DNA of 45,167 nt from Kiritimatiellia bacterium (GCA_024405395.1 JAKSOW010000011.1:1-45167), one strand, 5' to 3'. Positions 24,041 through 32,597 are shown, counted from the stretch's first letter. A program made the numbers and translations. Notes: generated by a model from the letters alone, not told the origin.

Positions 24041-24628
24041 TTACATGTTCTTGATGGTTGAGGACCGCGTATCCGAAACACTCGTCATCAGCGTCGTCGC
24101 CGTGGAGAACGACTCGTCGCGGCGGTCGACCACCGCCTGCAGGCGCGTCATGTCCTTCTGCGCCGAATTGTTCATCTCGTCGATGTGCGACTTGATGCGC
24201 GCCACCGCGCCTTCGACGGCCGGCTTGCTCATTTCGAGCGTCGACCCCTTCACCACGCCGTCGTAGCCCACGCTGGCCATGATCGCGGCAAAGTCGTCGG
24301 CCGAGAAAGAGCTGTTGAGCACGCCCGAAAGCGACACGCTCTTGCCCGTCAAGTCGTCGCCCGTGTACTGCGTCTGCAGTTCCGTGAGCTTCGAGAGGAC
24401 GGCGCCATACTGCTCCAGCCGCTGGTTCCGCCGCGAAATGATCTTCTGGAGCGGAATCACCTCGTCCTCGATCGCCAGCGCCCGACGCTGCGAAATCGAG
24501 ACCAGCATGTCCTGAAGGTCAGTCCGTACGCCCCGGTGCGTGTAGTCGAAGACCTTCACGCCCCAGTTCGCCATGAACCGGTCTTCCGCGACCGACACGC
24601 GGCCAATCTGTCCTACGCTATCCGCCAT
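24041..24628 (-). CDS. EspA-like T3SS filament or tip protein, paralogue 1; first gene of the apparatus operon
   Basis: This 195-aa protein has helix RTDLQDMLVSISQRRALAIEDEVI, a coiled segment (RRNQRLEQYGAVLSKLTELQ), a variable middle and C-terminal helix IDEMNNSAQKDMTRLQAVV followed by DRRDESFSTATTLM. It is the paralogue of the next two genes. It is first in the chain of touching genes that leads to sctC, sctW, sctV and sctD, and has its own sigma70-type promoter. AAGG lies 7 nt before the ATG. Being first in the operon suits an abundant extracellular component such as a filament subunit, but the EspA relation is by pattern only. Confidence 0.5.
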   Translation of the reverse strand: MADSVGQIGRVSVAEDRFMANWGVKVFDYTHRGVRTDLQDMLVSISQRRALAIEDEVIPLQKIISRRNQRLEQYGAVLSKLTELQTQYTGDDLTGKSVSLSGVLNSSFSADDFAAIMASVGYDGVVKGSTLEMSKPAVEGAVARIKSHIDEMNNSAQKDMTRLQAVVDRRDESFSTATTLMTSVSDTRSSTIKNM

Positions 24629-24656
24629 AACAATGCCTTCTCATTCCGAAACTGCC

Positions 24657-24673
24657 ATATTGTATCACAATAT
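24657..24673. promoter_or_regulatory. Perfect 7-3-7 inverted repeat overlapping the apparatus-operon -10
   Basis: The bases read ATATTGT, ATC, ACAATAT: a perfect inverted repeat with a 3-nt centre. It covers the -10 box of the promoter at 24659-24687. In this position it could be an operator for a repressor of the T3SS apparatus operon. No regulator gene is visible in the window. Confidence 0.45.
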
Positions 24674-24687
24674 CGTTTCCGTGTCCA
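24659..24687 (-). promoter_or_regulatory. Sigma70-type promoter of the long T3SS apparatus operon
   Basis: On the minus strand the elements are TGGACA (24687-24682), a 17-nt spacer and TACAAT (24664-24659), with TG at the extended -10 position (TGATACAAT). The -35 and -10 each match consensus at 5 of 6 positions. The -10 ends 30 nt before the ATG of the first EspA-like gene, giving a leader of about 24 nt. No effector-type TGTAACC box is present here. Confidence 0.75.
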
Positions 24688-24691
24688 CCAG

Positions 24692-26488
24692 TTACGCATC
24701 CGCGGGAGCCGTGTAGTCGAGCTCGAAGAGATTGCTGTTGCCGTCCGACTCGACGCTGTAGGAGAACGAGAGCGTCCGCCCGCCCACGCCTTTCATCTCG
24801 GCGTGCACGCAAAGGGTATCACTGTCATCCAACTTGGTCACGGTAAAGGACGGTATGGCCTTGCTGGGGCCCGTCACAGACAACGGGAACACGTTCGTCA
24901 GCGGCAGACTGGCCTGGGTGAGCAAAAATTCGACCACCAGCCGCTGCTTCTCCGACGAGGCGAGTTTCTTGAGGTTGGCGTGCAGCTCGTTGAAGTTATT
25001 CTTGCCGACTTCACTCAACTTGACGTTGCCCTTTTTGTCCGTCGTCATATTCTCCGCCGGTTTGAAGTCGTTGACGGTATTCGGCTTGAGGTCGCCTCCG
25101 ATGAACTTCACAGCGTGGCGGAACCGCAAAACGTCGGCCAAAAGCTGTTTCGAAGCAGATTCTGGAGTCTCCTTCTTCAGCAACTCGAGGTTGTAGCCAG
25201 GCCCCTTCGCGAGGATGTCTTTCTCGGTAAAATGGAAAGGTTCCTTGTGCGGACTGCGCATCTTGATCGCATTCTCTTCCGAAACCGTCACGGAGTATGT
25301 ACCATTCACCGCCCCCCTGACATTAGCGGGATCCAGCAATTGATCATTGCTCTTGCCCTGCTCACAGCGCTTTTCCAGGCTCGTCAGATAGGCATCGTTC
25401 AGCTTCGAGCTGAATTCACTCGGCGAAAGGGCATCGAGCTTCGTGTCCTTGTCCGGCGGCTGGCCGACCAGCAGCTCGTGAATCTTGTCTCGGGTGAGCG
25501 GTTCGTTGAGGTCCAGGTCCGACATCTCGACGAAAGACTTCGTCTTCGACAGGATCGCGTTCACCAGTTCCACGTCGACACCTTCCATAAAGTCGAAATG
25601 CGCCATCAGCTTGGCGGCGTCGGACATGCGCCGCCGAGCCAGTCCGACAAAGCAGTCACCCGGCGAACCATTGACGCAGCCCTTGATCGCCGACTCAATC
25701 GATTTCATGGTCTCTGGGTCGATTTTGAACCGGAACGGCTTCAGGATATCGTTGAGGTTCGACATTTCCTTGCCGCTTGCGACGCGTACCATGTACACGA
25801 AACGGGGAATCAGATCTTTCTGGGGGATGACCGGATGCGGATTCTCCTTGCTCACGTTCATCTTGGCGAGTTCTTTCGCGAAATCGGCCACCATGACGTT
25901 GAAGGTCCGCATCTGGTCCGGCGTGAATCCCACCTCCTTGCTCGTCAGGATACTGCCGAAGTTGTTGGCCACATCCTTGATCTGGGCCGCAAATTCATCG
26001 CGAAGATCAAAGATCCAGTTCGCGTCGGCCACTTGGGCTCGAATCCTCACGTTGGCGAAGTCCGTCGCCACCCCACGCGACGACGCACAGACCTCGGCCT
26101 TTGCGTCTTTGAGCAGCACGCCCTCTAGTCCCTTCTTCTGACCAAGTTCGTCCAGGACCTTCGCGACGACCTTGCGCTCCAGCAGGGAATGATCGCCCCC
26201 GGCATCAAGCTTGGCGAGCAGCTTGTCCTTGAGCTTCGCGTCTCCGGGGCCGGAAAGGACGTCACCGATCAACCCCCGCAGGGTCTCGCGCATCGCACGC
26301 GACGATTCGAACATCTCCGCCGTCGGCTTCGAGAAAAGTCGTTCCGAGAGATGCGTATTGAATTTGACGATCTGCGAACCGATAAGACCGATGTTACCCG
26401 AGGTCTTCAGCGCCGCCGAATGCGCCATCCGGTTGATCTCGTGAAGCTGGTCGATGGATGAGAAACCTGTGTTCAGTGTCAGGGACAT
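24692..26488 (-). CDS. Candidate T3SS effector A
   Basis: This 598-aa soluble protein has no signal peptide and a Ser/Thr-rich start (MSLTLNTGFSS) suited to type III export. Residues about 60-118 (SRAMRETLRGLIGDVL, then HSLLERKVVAKVLDEL) align loosely with the N-terminal module shared by the other four candidate effectors. The middle is helical, and the C-terminal 80 residues are predicted beta (SFTVTKLDDSDTLCVHAEM, LSFSYSVESDGNSN). I recognise no enzyme motif. It has its own effector-type promoter box, 43 nt upstream, just after the chaperone gene at 26567. A role as an effector is inferred from context. Confidence 0.55.
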   Translation of the reverse strand: MSLTLNTGFSSIDQLHEINRMAHSAALKTSGNIGLIGSQIVKFNTHLSERLFSKPTAEMFESSRAMRETLRGLIGDVLSGPGDAKLKDKLLAKLDAGGDHSLLERKVVAKVLDELGQKKGLEGVLLKDAKAEVCASSRGVATDFANVRIRAQVADANWIFDLRDEFAAQIKDVANNFGSILTSKEVGFTPDQMRTFNVMVADFAKELAKMNVSKENPHPVIPQKDLIPRFVYMVRVASGKEMSNLNDILKPFRFKIDPETMKSIESAIKGCVNGSPGDCFVGLARRRMSDAAKLMAHFDFMEGVDVELVNAILSKTKSFVEMSDLDLNEPLTRDKIHELLVGQPPDKDTKLDALSPSEFSSKLNDAYLTSLEKRCEQGKSNDQLLDPANVRGAVNGTYSVTVSEENAIKMRSPHKEPFHFTEKDILAKGPGYNLELLKKETPESASKQLLADVLRFRHAVKFIGGDLKPNTVNDFKPAENMTTDKKGNVKLSEVGKNNFNELHANLKKLASSEKQRLVVEFLLTQASLPLTNVFPLSVTGPSKAIPSFTVTKLDDSDTLCVHAEMKGVGGRTLSFSYSVESDGNSNLFELDYTAPADA

Positions 26489-26530
26489 GACGTTTGTCTT
26501 TCCGTTTCTGTTCTATGTTGCCTTTGCCAT

Positions 26531-26559
26531 GGATACGAATGAGGACGGTCAAGGTTACA
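26531..26559 (-). promoter_or_regulatory. Effector-type promoter box A (ECF-sigma-like)
   Basis: TGTAACC (26559-26553) and CGTATCC (26537-26531) are separated by exactly 15 nt, 43 nt before the candidate effector A start. It differs from the other three boxes at one base of the -10 element (CGTATCC, not CGTATAC). Nineteen bases covering the -35 and spacer are identical to box B. Confidence 0.7.
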
Positions 26560-26566
26560 GACGGAA

Positions 26567-27034
26567 TCAGACCTGCATGAAATTGACCGAACCCATCGCC
26601 GTCTCTTCGGCAGCCGCCTCATCCACGGCCTCCAGGGTTTCGTCCGCCTGCGTCAGGAACATTCGAAGCTCGTCCGCCTTGGTGACGAATGCGTCCAGCG
26701 CGGCGACGAAGTCGTCGACGGAGAGAGCCACGAGCGGAACCTCGCGCTGGAGCATATACCGCTGCTGCGACGGATCATAGGCGACCGTCGCCCCGCCGGT
26801 GGCCGAGAAGAGATAGTTGACACCCAGCAGCAGCTCCGCCAGTTCGCCCGCGCGCACGTTGGGACGCAGCCCGACTTCAGCCACGAAAAGCGCCGCCTCG
26901 CCCCGCTCGTCGGAGGCGATGACCGAGAAGGCCGTCTCGCCGGCCATCAGTTCATAGGCACCGATGCCGGTCGGTTCGACCGGCTCAATGCCAGCTTTGC
27001 CGCAAAACGCGGCCATCAGTTCTTTCAGTTCCAT
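26567..27034 (-). CDS. CesT-type T3SS chaperone ending in FMQV (1)
   Basis: This 155-aa acidic protein has the class I chaperone pattern: MELKELMAAFCGKAGI, sheet AFSVIASDERGEAALFVAEVGL, a helix (AGELAELLLGVNYLFSATG), the segment VAYDPSQQRYMLQREVPL and helix VDDFVAALDAFVTKADELR. The C-terminus is NFMQV; two other chaperones in the island end in the same FMQV. It follows the OTU-like effector gene by 24 nt, so it is probably co-expressed with that effector and its truncated paralogue and may serve both. Candidate effector A just downstream is another possible partner. Confidence 0.75.
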   Translation of the reverse strand: MELKELMAAFCGKAGIEPVEPTGIGAYELMAGETAFSVIASDERGEAALFVAEVGLRPNVRAGELAELLLGVNYLFSATGGATVAYDPSQQRYMLQREVPLVALSVDDFVAALDAFVTKADELRMFLTQADETLEAVDEAAAEETAMGSVNFMQV

Positions 27035-27058
27035 GCCCTACTCCTTTCGTTTCCACCT

Positions 27059-29380
27059 TCAGTCAAAATACTTCATCAGCTTCGCCTGAAGACTATCCCT
27101 ATCGGGAAAGGCCACCCCCGTCATCGCTTCTGCCCGGAACCTGGCCAGCGTCTCGCTGTCCTTCAGCAGAGACTCGACTCGCGCGAGAATGGCCTGATGC
27201 GCCTCACGGCTCTGAGGGGCCTTCGCCTTCGCGTCAAGACCGGCCAAGAGCTTGCGCGTCATCCTTTCGCGAGCATGCTTTTTGAGCTCCTGCGGGAGCA
27301 GATGGTCCGAAATCGCCTGGAAGCGCGGTTCCTTCAACGTCCCCAGCATCTCGGTTCCTCTGAGCTCCATCGCCTGGAAATGCCCGGTCTTGATCCTCCC
27401 GGATACCGGATCACGCTCACAGCTGTAGTGAATGTAGACGGGGGATGCGTCCTTGCCATCAAATTTATCCTCAATAACGTAATCGCAGTCGTAGGTCTGG
27501 AACGACGCCACATTCGGCCGGTTGGTTTCGGTCGTGACGATGACGACGGGGCGCTGCAGGAGGTGCGCCAGGATGACACCCGTCGACGCATCGGCCGGGA
27601 GTTTTGAATTCCTATCGAAGACGCCCTCTTCAAACGACGTCTGCAATTCATCAAACGACATGTCGTGGAATGTCAGTTCACCCTTGCTGTTTTTGTAAAG
27701 CGAAGACTGGACCCCTGATATGTCCACGACGTTCACAAAGCGATTGACATCCTTCCACATCAATTCGCGGAGGTTTTTCGCGTTGCCGTTGCTCGGCGTG
27801 AGGCCGAGAAGGCGAAGCGCCGACAGGAAGAAGCAGTGATTACCGTCGCCGCCGCCCTGATGGTACTCGTCGAACATGAAGTCCTTGCCCGTGTCGGGAT
27901 CAAAGTACTTCACGGGCAGACACTTCCCGTCCTCCTCGTTCTTCTGCTCCGCCGGGGGAACCTCCATGTCCAGAAGCTGCTGCCGCAGGCTCTTCGCGCT
28001 GTCGGAAAGCTTGTCCACCTCCACCGTCGAGACGTCCCGGTACTCTGCGACATGGCTCGACGCGTTCGGATCCACCTTTTCGGGTTTCCGTTCCGTCGAC
28101 TGCTTCTTAACCGTCTCCGATGTCTTCGGCTGGACGGAAGGGACATTCTCTTTTACGGAAGGACCTGACTTGGCAATCAAATCCATCATCGAGGGCACAT
28201 TCGGCGGAGGCGTCTTACCATACCCCTCCCGAGCGCCCTCGATCGCCCGAGCTGTCGACGGAGCCGGCTCCTGGGCTTTTGATTCCGGAGACTGTCGAGG
28301 GATCTTTTTATGTTTCTGCGCGTGCGAGACATCGCGGGCCAGGTACAGATACCCGTTCTGGAAGGTCAGATCCTTGCCGCCCGGCAGCGTGGTGCCGTTC
28401 TGGATGACGACGCCGACCACGTGTTCCAACAGCTTCTGGGTGTCCTCGCTCAACGTCTTTTCGAGCGCGCCGATCGGATTGCGCTTCTCCGCCGTGTCGA
28501 TGATTTGGACCTCCACGCCCTGCTGGGTGGTGTATTTTACGTTTTCTTTCACGTTGGGCAGCGCCTTGTACGCGCGGACGAGGTCGATCTGGCTCAAATC
28601 GGCCTTCATCATCCCGGGAACCGTCATTACGGCCTCCCCAAGACGCTTGAGGAACATGGGGACAACCACGCGGGCCATCTCCCCGCGGCAGGCGGTCGGA
28701 CGGCCATCAATCATCGTTCCGTCCTTGGGCAGACGCAACAGATCGCGGCGAATGATGTCCTTGACCGCAGTCACAAACCTTTTGACATCCGCAGGATCGA
28801 ATTTCCCAAGGCCCGTCTTATGATACGAGGGATCCGCCCTCTTGGCGACTTGGTCCAGCGCTTCCTCGACACCGCTCAAGGCGTCCTTCATCTTTTCGTC
28901 CGCGATCATGTCCGTGCCGTCCGTCTCGATGCCTTTCATGGAGACGGTCTTGGCCATCTCGGCGATCGTCTTCCCGCCCTGCCGGGTTTCCCAGACATTC
29001 GGATCGATCAGCGAGACGACCGACGCGACGAGCTTGCGGTCGATCAGCTGCTGCGTGCGCGGCACGTCATTCGCCACGGCGAGCGGCTGGCCTTTTTCAT
29101 CGACGTGAAGCTTCTGACGCACCTCCGCAAGCGCCGGGCCGCTGAGCTTTTGCGCAGCCTGATTATAGAGAATCGTCACAAGGCGGTCCGAACCTTCCTT
29201 CAGAATCCGGAAGTCGGCGTTCGTTAGGTTGTCCAACTTGCCGGAACTGCCGATGTGCGTGCAGATCTTGCTGATGTTGCCGTCGGTACCGACAGCCAGA
29301 TAGCCCCGACCTCCATTGACGCCCTCGCGGAAGCCGTTGCCATAGGCGTATTTGGCGATGTCTGTGAGTGTGACGTCCAT
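27059..29380 (-). CDS. Candidate T3SS effector with OTU-like cysteine protease domain
   Basis: This 773-aa protein has three parts. Residues 1-350 are paralogous to the 386-aa neighbour (ungapped over the first 130 residues). Residues about 355-450 are a Pro/Ser/Lys-rich linker. The C-terminal part carries an OTU-like deubiquitinase signature: GGGDGNHCFFLSALRLLGL with the candidate nucleophile Cys516, the helix pattern STGVILAHLLQRPVVIV (compare LRALAHxLQxPI in OTUs) and VYIHY followed by GHFQAM with candidate His667. OTU enzymes cleave ubiquitin from host proteins. The Cys box has one extra residue (DGNHC rather than DGNC) and also resembles a USP box. It lacks a signal peptide. It lies second in the operon from promoter B, before a chaperone gene. 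Confidence 0.65.
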   Translation of the reverse strand: MDVTLTDIAKYAYGNGFREGVNGGRGYLAVGTDGNISKICTHIGSSGKLDNLTNADFRILKEGSDRLVTILYNQAAQKLSGPALAEVRQKLHVDEKGQPLAVANDVPRTQQLIDRKLVASVVSLIDPNVWETRQGGKTIAEMAKTVSMKGIETDGTDMIADEKMKDALSGVEEALDQVAKRADPSYHKTGLGKFDPADVKRFVTAVKDIIRRDLLRLPKDGTMIDGRPTACRGEMARVVVPMFLKRLGEAVMTVPGMMKADLSQIDLVRAYKALPNVKENVKYTTQQGVEVQIIDTAEKRNPIGALEKTLSEDTQKLLEHVVGVVIQNGTTLPGGKDLTFQNGYLYLARDVSHAQKHKKIPRQSPESKAQEPAPSTARAIEGAREGYGKTPPPNVPSMMDLIAKSGPSVKENVPSVQPKTSETVKKQSTERKPEKVDPNASSHVAEYRDVSTVEVDKLSDSAKSLRQQLLDMEVPPAEQKNEEDGKCLPVKYFDPDTGKDFMFDEYHQGGGDGNHCFFLSALRLLGLTPSNGNAKNLRELMWKDVNRFVNVVDISGVQSSLYKNSKGELTFHDMSFDELQTSFEEGVFDRNSKLPADASTGVILAHLLQRPVVIVTTETNRPNVASFQTYDCDYVIEDKFDGKDASPVYIHYSCERDPVSGRIKTGHFQAMELRGTEMLGTLKEPRFQAISDHLLPQELKKHARERMTRKLLAGLDAKAKAPQSREAHQAILARVESLLKDSETLARFRAEAMTGVAFPDRDSLQAKLMKYFD

Positions 29381-29422
29381 TTGAGGTTTCCTTTCAGGCT
29401 TGTTCCTTGAGATCCGTTTGGA

Positions 29423-30583
29423 TTAGGCGATGTGGGGCCGATAGACCAGGGTCTCCTTGGGCATCTGCCCCTGCAGATACACGTCCGGAAGCGCATTCTT
29501 GATCACGATCCGCATGGCATGGTCCACCTCGTTCTGAAGGCTATCACTCAACTCCCCATAGCGCTTGAGATTGCCGATGGGATGCGGCGAGGAGTCGTGT
29601 TTATGTGTGCGCGTGAGATTGATCGTAAAGGGTTCTCCATCGTAAACCATCTTGACCGTCTCCTTGACCTTTTCTGGGGGTGGGGTGGTCTGCGGCCAGA
29701 CATTGATGAGGCTGATCAGATTGAGGTTCGACGGCTCTGTTTTGTACAAATCAGGGTTCTTTTCCAGCAGCGGCTGGAGATGTTCTATCATCAGATCCAC
29801 GATGACTTCGGTCATCGACAGGCGGAACTTGGAGGGACGTCCGTTGATGAGCGTGCCGTCCCTCGGCAACCGGGCGAGTTCCTGGGCGATCAGCGTCTCC
29901 AGTTTCGCGCCGAACCGTTCGACGTCCTTGACACGCTGTTCGGCGCTCTCCTTTACCTTCTGAGGGTCCTTGGGATCCTTCGCATCCTGGACGTCAGCCT
30001 CATCATCAAAAAGCGGCTTCTCAACTGATGATCTGAACCAGGACTTCAGCATACCCGTAACGTCGAGCTCTTTAACCATAGCGGCGACTTCCCGCTGGCT
30101 CGCGAGGACTTCCGCGCCGTCCGTGTTGGCTTTCGCGGTCGTGACTTCCTTCGCCTTCTTCGCGATTGAGACGCCACCCTCCTTGCCGCCGTTCCAGACG
30201 TCCGGATCGATCAGCGAGACGACCGACGCGACGACCTTGCGATCCAGGAGCCGTTGCGCGCGCGGCGCATTTTCCCCGCCCTCCCGGGGCACGCCCGTCT
30301 CGTCCAGGCCCAGGCGGTCGCAGACCGTCGCGAGCCATTGACCCGAGAGCTTCGTCTTCGCGATCTGGAAGAGGCTCTGCGCCAGGCGATCCGAACCGGC
30401 CTTGAGCGCCTGGAAGTCGTCCGCCGACAGCGTATTGAGTTTCTTGGCGTCGGAACGATGCGTATAGACCTTGGAAAGCTCACCGCTGTCGCTGACCGTC
30501 AGGAAGCCGCGGCCGCCCTTGATGCCCTCGTTGAATCCGTTGCCATAGGCGTATTTGGCGATGTCTGTGAGTGTGATGTCCAT
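29423..30583 (-). CDS. Candidate T3SS effector paralogue lacking the OTU domain
   Basis: This 386-aa protein is a paralogue of the N-terminal half of the OTU-like effector. The first 130 residues align without gaps (both start MD(I/V)TLTDIAKYAYGNGF and both reach LDRK or IDRK followed by (V/L)VASVVSLID). Later shared segments are LP(R/K)DGT(L/M)I(N/D)GRP and VKE(T/N)VK. It ends at VYRPHIA where the neighbour goes on into a linker and the OTU part. It may be a second effector, or a module that binds the same chaperone or host target. It is first in the operon from promoter B, 43 nt before the OTU-like gene. No catalytic motif was recognised. Confidence 0.55.
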   Translation of the reverse strand: MDITLTDIAKYAYGNGFNEGIKGGRGFLTVSDSGELSKVYTHRSDAKKLNTLSADDFQALKAGSDRLAQSLFQIAKTKLSGQWLATVCDRLGLDETGVPREGGENAPRAQRLLDRKVVASVVSLIDPDVWNGGKEGGVSIAKKAKEVTTAKANTDGAEVLASQREVAAMVKELDVTGMLKSWFRSSVEKPLFDDEADVQDAKDPKDPQKVKESAEQRVKDVERFGAKLETLIAQELARLPRDGTLINGRPSKFRLSMTEVIVDLMIEHLQPLLEKNPDLYKTEPSNLNLISLINVWPQTTPPPEKVKETVKMVYDGEPFTINLTRTHKHDSSPHPIGNLKRYGELSDSLQNEVDHAMRIVIKNALPDVYLQGQMPKETLVYRPHIA

Positions 30584-30619
30584 TTGCGGTCTCCTTCGTT
30601 AGGTTTCGTTGTTTGCCCT

Positions 30620-30648
30620 GTATACGGACGAGGACGGTCAAGGTTACA
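30620..30648 (-). promoter_or_regulatory. Effector-type promoter box B (ECF-sigma-like)
   Basis: TGTAACC (30648-30642) and CGTATAC (30626-30620) are separated by 15 nt, 37 nt before the ATG at 30583. It would drive the three-gene unit: paralogue without OTU, OTU-like effector and FMQV chaperone. Confidence 0.75.
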
Positions 30649-30653
30649 ATGTT

Positions 30654-32438
30654 TTAATCCACGACATCGATGCCCAGGATATTCATCTGCGGAATGCCCT
30701 GTTCGTTGAACACGGGCTTCAGGTCGATGGTGACCTCGAAGTCGGTCTTCGAGTAGATTTCACCCACGGCCTCGTTCCTGGGCATAGCCTGCGTACCAAC
30801 CGAGAACTTGGCGGTCACCAGCACATCACCGACGTCGTTCGTCGTGATCGCATAGGAATCCCCCGAGACGCTTCCCGGAATAGGCACGACGATGATGTTG
30901 TTCTCGCTCATCGGAATGGTACCAGTCCTTCCGTTGCCGAACAGATTGAGGGTATCCCCCTCCGTCCCGTTTCTTTCGATCTGGGATTCGAAGAAGCCCT
31001 TGACGCCGAGCGTCATCGAAATGATGTCCGACACGAACTCGCGCATCCGGCGATCGGGAATCGCCTTGCAGAGTGCCTTGTGGGATCCGACCGCCTTATC
31101 GCTCGCAGCGCCGGTAACACCGGTGTTTCCGCTCTTCCAGACATTGGGGTTCAGCTCATTGGCATTGGCGCCGTGAACAACCACGCCCTCACTCAGAACG
31201 TCGGGATTGACCTCTGGGATCAGTTTGCCGTTGATTGAGAACGGCTTGTCGTTCAATTCGCGCAGCGTCAGGGCGTTCACGCCGGTGACGGGATTCAGCT
31301 GCGCTCCGCCTTTGGCCTTGGCTATTTTGAACTCATTGACCAGATAGGCCGCGAGTTCTGTCTTGGCCTGTTCGAGCTTGGACCTGTCGATCTTGTAGAA
31401 CAGCATCGGCGCCAGCTGGCACGCCTTGGACTTGAGCTCGTCGGCCGTGATGTCCTTGTCCTCCTTCTTGATGAGCGTAGTGATTGTCGTGAAGTTCTTG
31501 ACCTTCTCGGCCGTGGTCGTGCCGGGCATACTGTCCAGGCACTCGAGCGCGGCCATGCGGATTTTGAGCTTGTCGACGAGCTTCTTGACCTCGTTGGTGA
31601 TCGCCTTCAGGGCCGTTTCGACGGTCTTTGTATCCGCATTCCTGTTTTCGGCGCGGAACTTCGTCATGGCGTAGGTCTTCCAGGCGTCGAAGAAGGCGTC
31701 CAGATCCTTGATGGAGTTGCCGGAGCGCGCCACCGTGATGCACTCCTTCTTCGGGAGATTCCCAAAGCGCCCCTGCCCAATGATCTTGTCGGTCGAGAAG
31801 TTGAGGGAACCGCCGTGCTTGAGCGCAACTTGGATGCCGGTGAAGAAGCCCACGGTGGCGCTCTTCATCGACTCCATACCCAGACCGCCGCCAATCGTGT
31901 CGAGCACATTGATGAGATTGCCGCCCTGCTGCCGACCGCTGGTGGTCAGATTGGCGCAAAAATCCATATTCTTCTGGATGATCGAATCCATCGTATCATT
32001 GGCCGTGGTGCCCAGCTTGGCGTCCGTGAAGCTCGTGAGCGCGGCATATTCCGACGTCTTCTGATACTCGGCCGTCTCGACGACGACGTTCATGACGGCC
32101 TTGATGCGGCGCACGGACAGCGGCTTGCCGGTGCCGTCGAAGTCGCCGGATTTCAGGACGTCCTTGACGGCGTCCGGAAGCTGGGCCAGCTCCTGCTTGC
32201 CGAAGAGGGCCAGAAGCGAATTCTTGAACGCCTCGCGCGTGGCTCTATTCGCCTCGATGTTGCGGTTGGGCGCGGTCCACGTCGTGAAGCCACGGATTCG
32301 GTCGTTGGTGTCAATCGAGAGCCCGCGATTGGCCTGCGCGAAATGGACGATGGAGTCGCCGTTGTCCTTCGTATCGGCAAACGCCTTGAACGCGTCAAGA
32401 TTCCGGAACGCGTTGATCTGCTGCATTGTAATGGCCAT
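30654..32438 (-). CDS. Candidate T3SS effector C
   Basis: This 594-aa soluble protein has no signal peptide. Residues about 75-135 (TREAFKNSLLALFGKQELAQ, LPDAVKDVLKSGDFD, PLSVRRIKAVMN) match the corresponding part of the 494-aa candidate effector D (VLKNLFGVKDVDHLP, RPLTQRRLKAVLTA), suggesting a common secretion or chaperone-binding module. The middle (about 150-350) is helical; the last 150 residues look beta-rich (NIIVVPIPGSVSGDSYAIT, DFEVTIDLKPVF). No enzyme motif was recognised. It has its own effector-type box; an FMQV chaperone gene lies 460 nt upstream. Confidence 0.55.
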   Translation of the reverse strand: MAITMQQINAFRNLDAFKAFADTKDNGDSIVHFAQANRGLSIDTNDRIRGFTTWTAPNRNIEANRATREAFKNSLLALFGKQELAQLPDAVKDVLKSGDFDGTGKPLSVRRIKAVMNVVVETAEYQKTSEYAALTSFTDAKLGTTANDTMDSIIQKNMDFCANLTTSGRQQGGNLINVLDTIGGGLGMESMKSATVGFFTGIQVALKHGGSLNFSTDKIIGQGRFGNLPKKECITVARSGNSIKDLDAFFDAWKTYAMTKFRAENRNADTKTVETALKAITNEVKKLVDKLKIRMAALECLDSMPGTTTAEKVKNFTTITTLIKKEDKDITADELKSKACQLAPMLFYKIDRSKLEQAKTELAAYLVNEFKIAKAKGGAQLNPVTGVNALTLRELNDKPFSINGKLIPEVNPDVLSEGVVVHGANANELNPNVWKSGNTGVTGAASDKAVGSHKALCKAIPDRRMREFVSDIISMTLGVKGFFESQIERNGTEGDTLNLFGNGRTGTIPMSENNIIVVPIPGSVSGDSYAITTNDVGDVLVTAKFSVGTQAMPRNEAVGEIYSKTDFEVTIDLKPVFNEQGIPQMNILGIDVVD

Positions 32439-32484
32439 GGGTCACATCCTTTCTTTTTGTTCGTCAACCTGCGTTGTACACCCC

Positions 32485-32513
32485 GTATACGATCCCGCCC
32501 ACCAAAGGTTACA
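32485..32513 (-). promoter_or_regulatory. Effector-type promoter box C (ECF-sigma-like)
   Basis: TGTAACC (32513-32507) and CGTATAC (32491-32485) are separated by 15 nt, 47 nt before the candidate effector C start. The spacer sequence differs completely from boxes A and B, so conservation of the two ends is not simply recent duplication. Confidence 0.75.
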
Positions 32514-32588
32514 GACCATCTTCTTGACCCTCAACCTTTATGCAGCCCACCGTATCCAGGCGTGTGCGCGCAAGACGCCGACACCCTT

Positions 32589-32597
32589 ATTGTACCA
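32589..32597 (-). promoter_or_regulatory. Extended -10 upstream of box C
   Basis: TGGTACAAT on the minus strand fits an extended -10 (TGnTAnAAT). There is no good -35 at 16-18 nt. It would give effector C a second, sigma70-type start about 75 nt further upstream than box C. Confidence 0.4.

Noticed and set aside
24662-24696. A fifth effector-type box (GTATCAC and AGTTACG on the plus strand) before the EspA-like genes
   Set aside because: The spacer would be 21 nt instead of 15 and both elements mismatch; the overlapping sigma70 promoter explains the site better.
27816-27860. USP-type deubiquitinase call from GNHCFFLSAL
   Set aside because: The Cys box also resembles the USP box (GNTCYxNSxL), but the distance to the His block and the ILAHLLQRPVVIV segment fit OTU better. 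The USP reading is kept only as an alternative.
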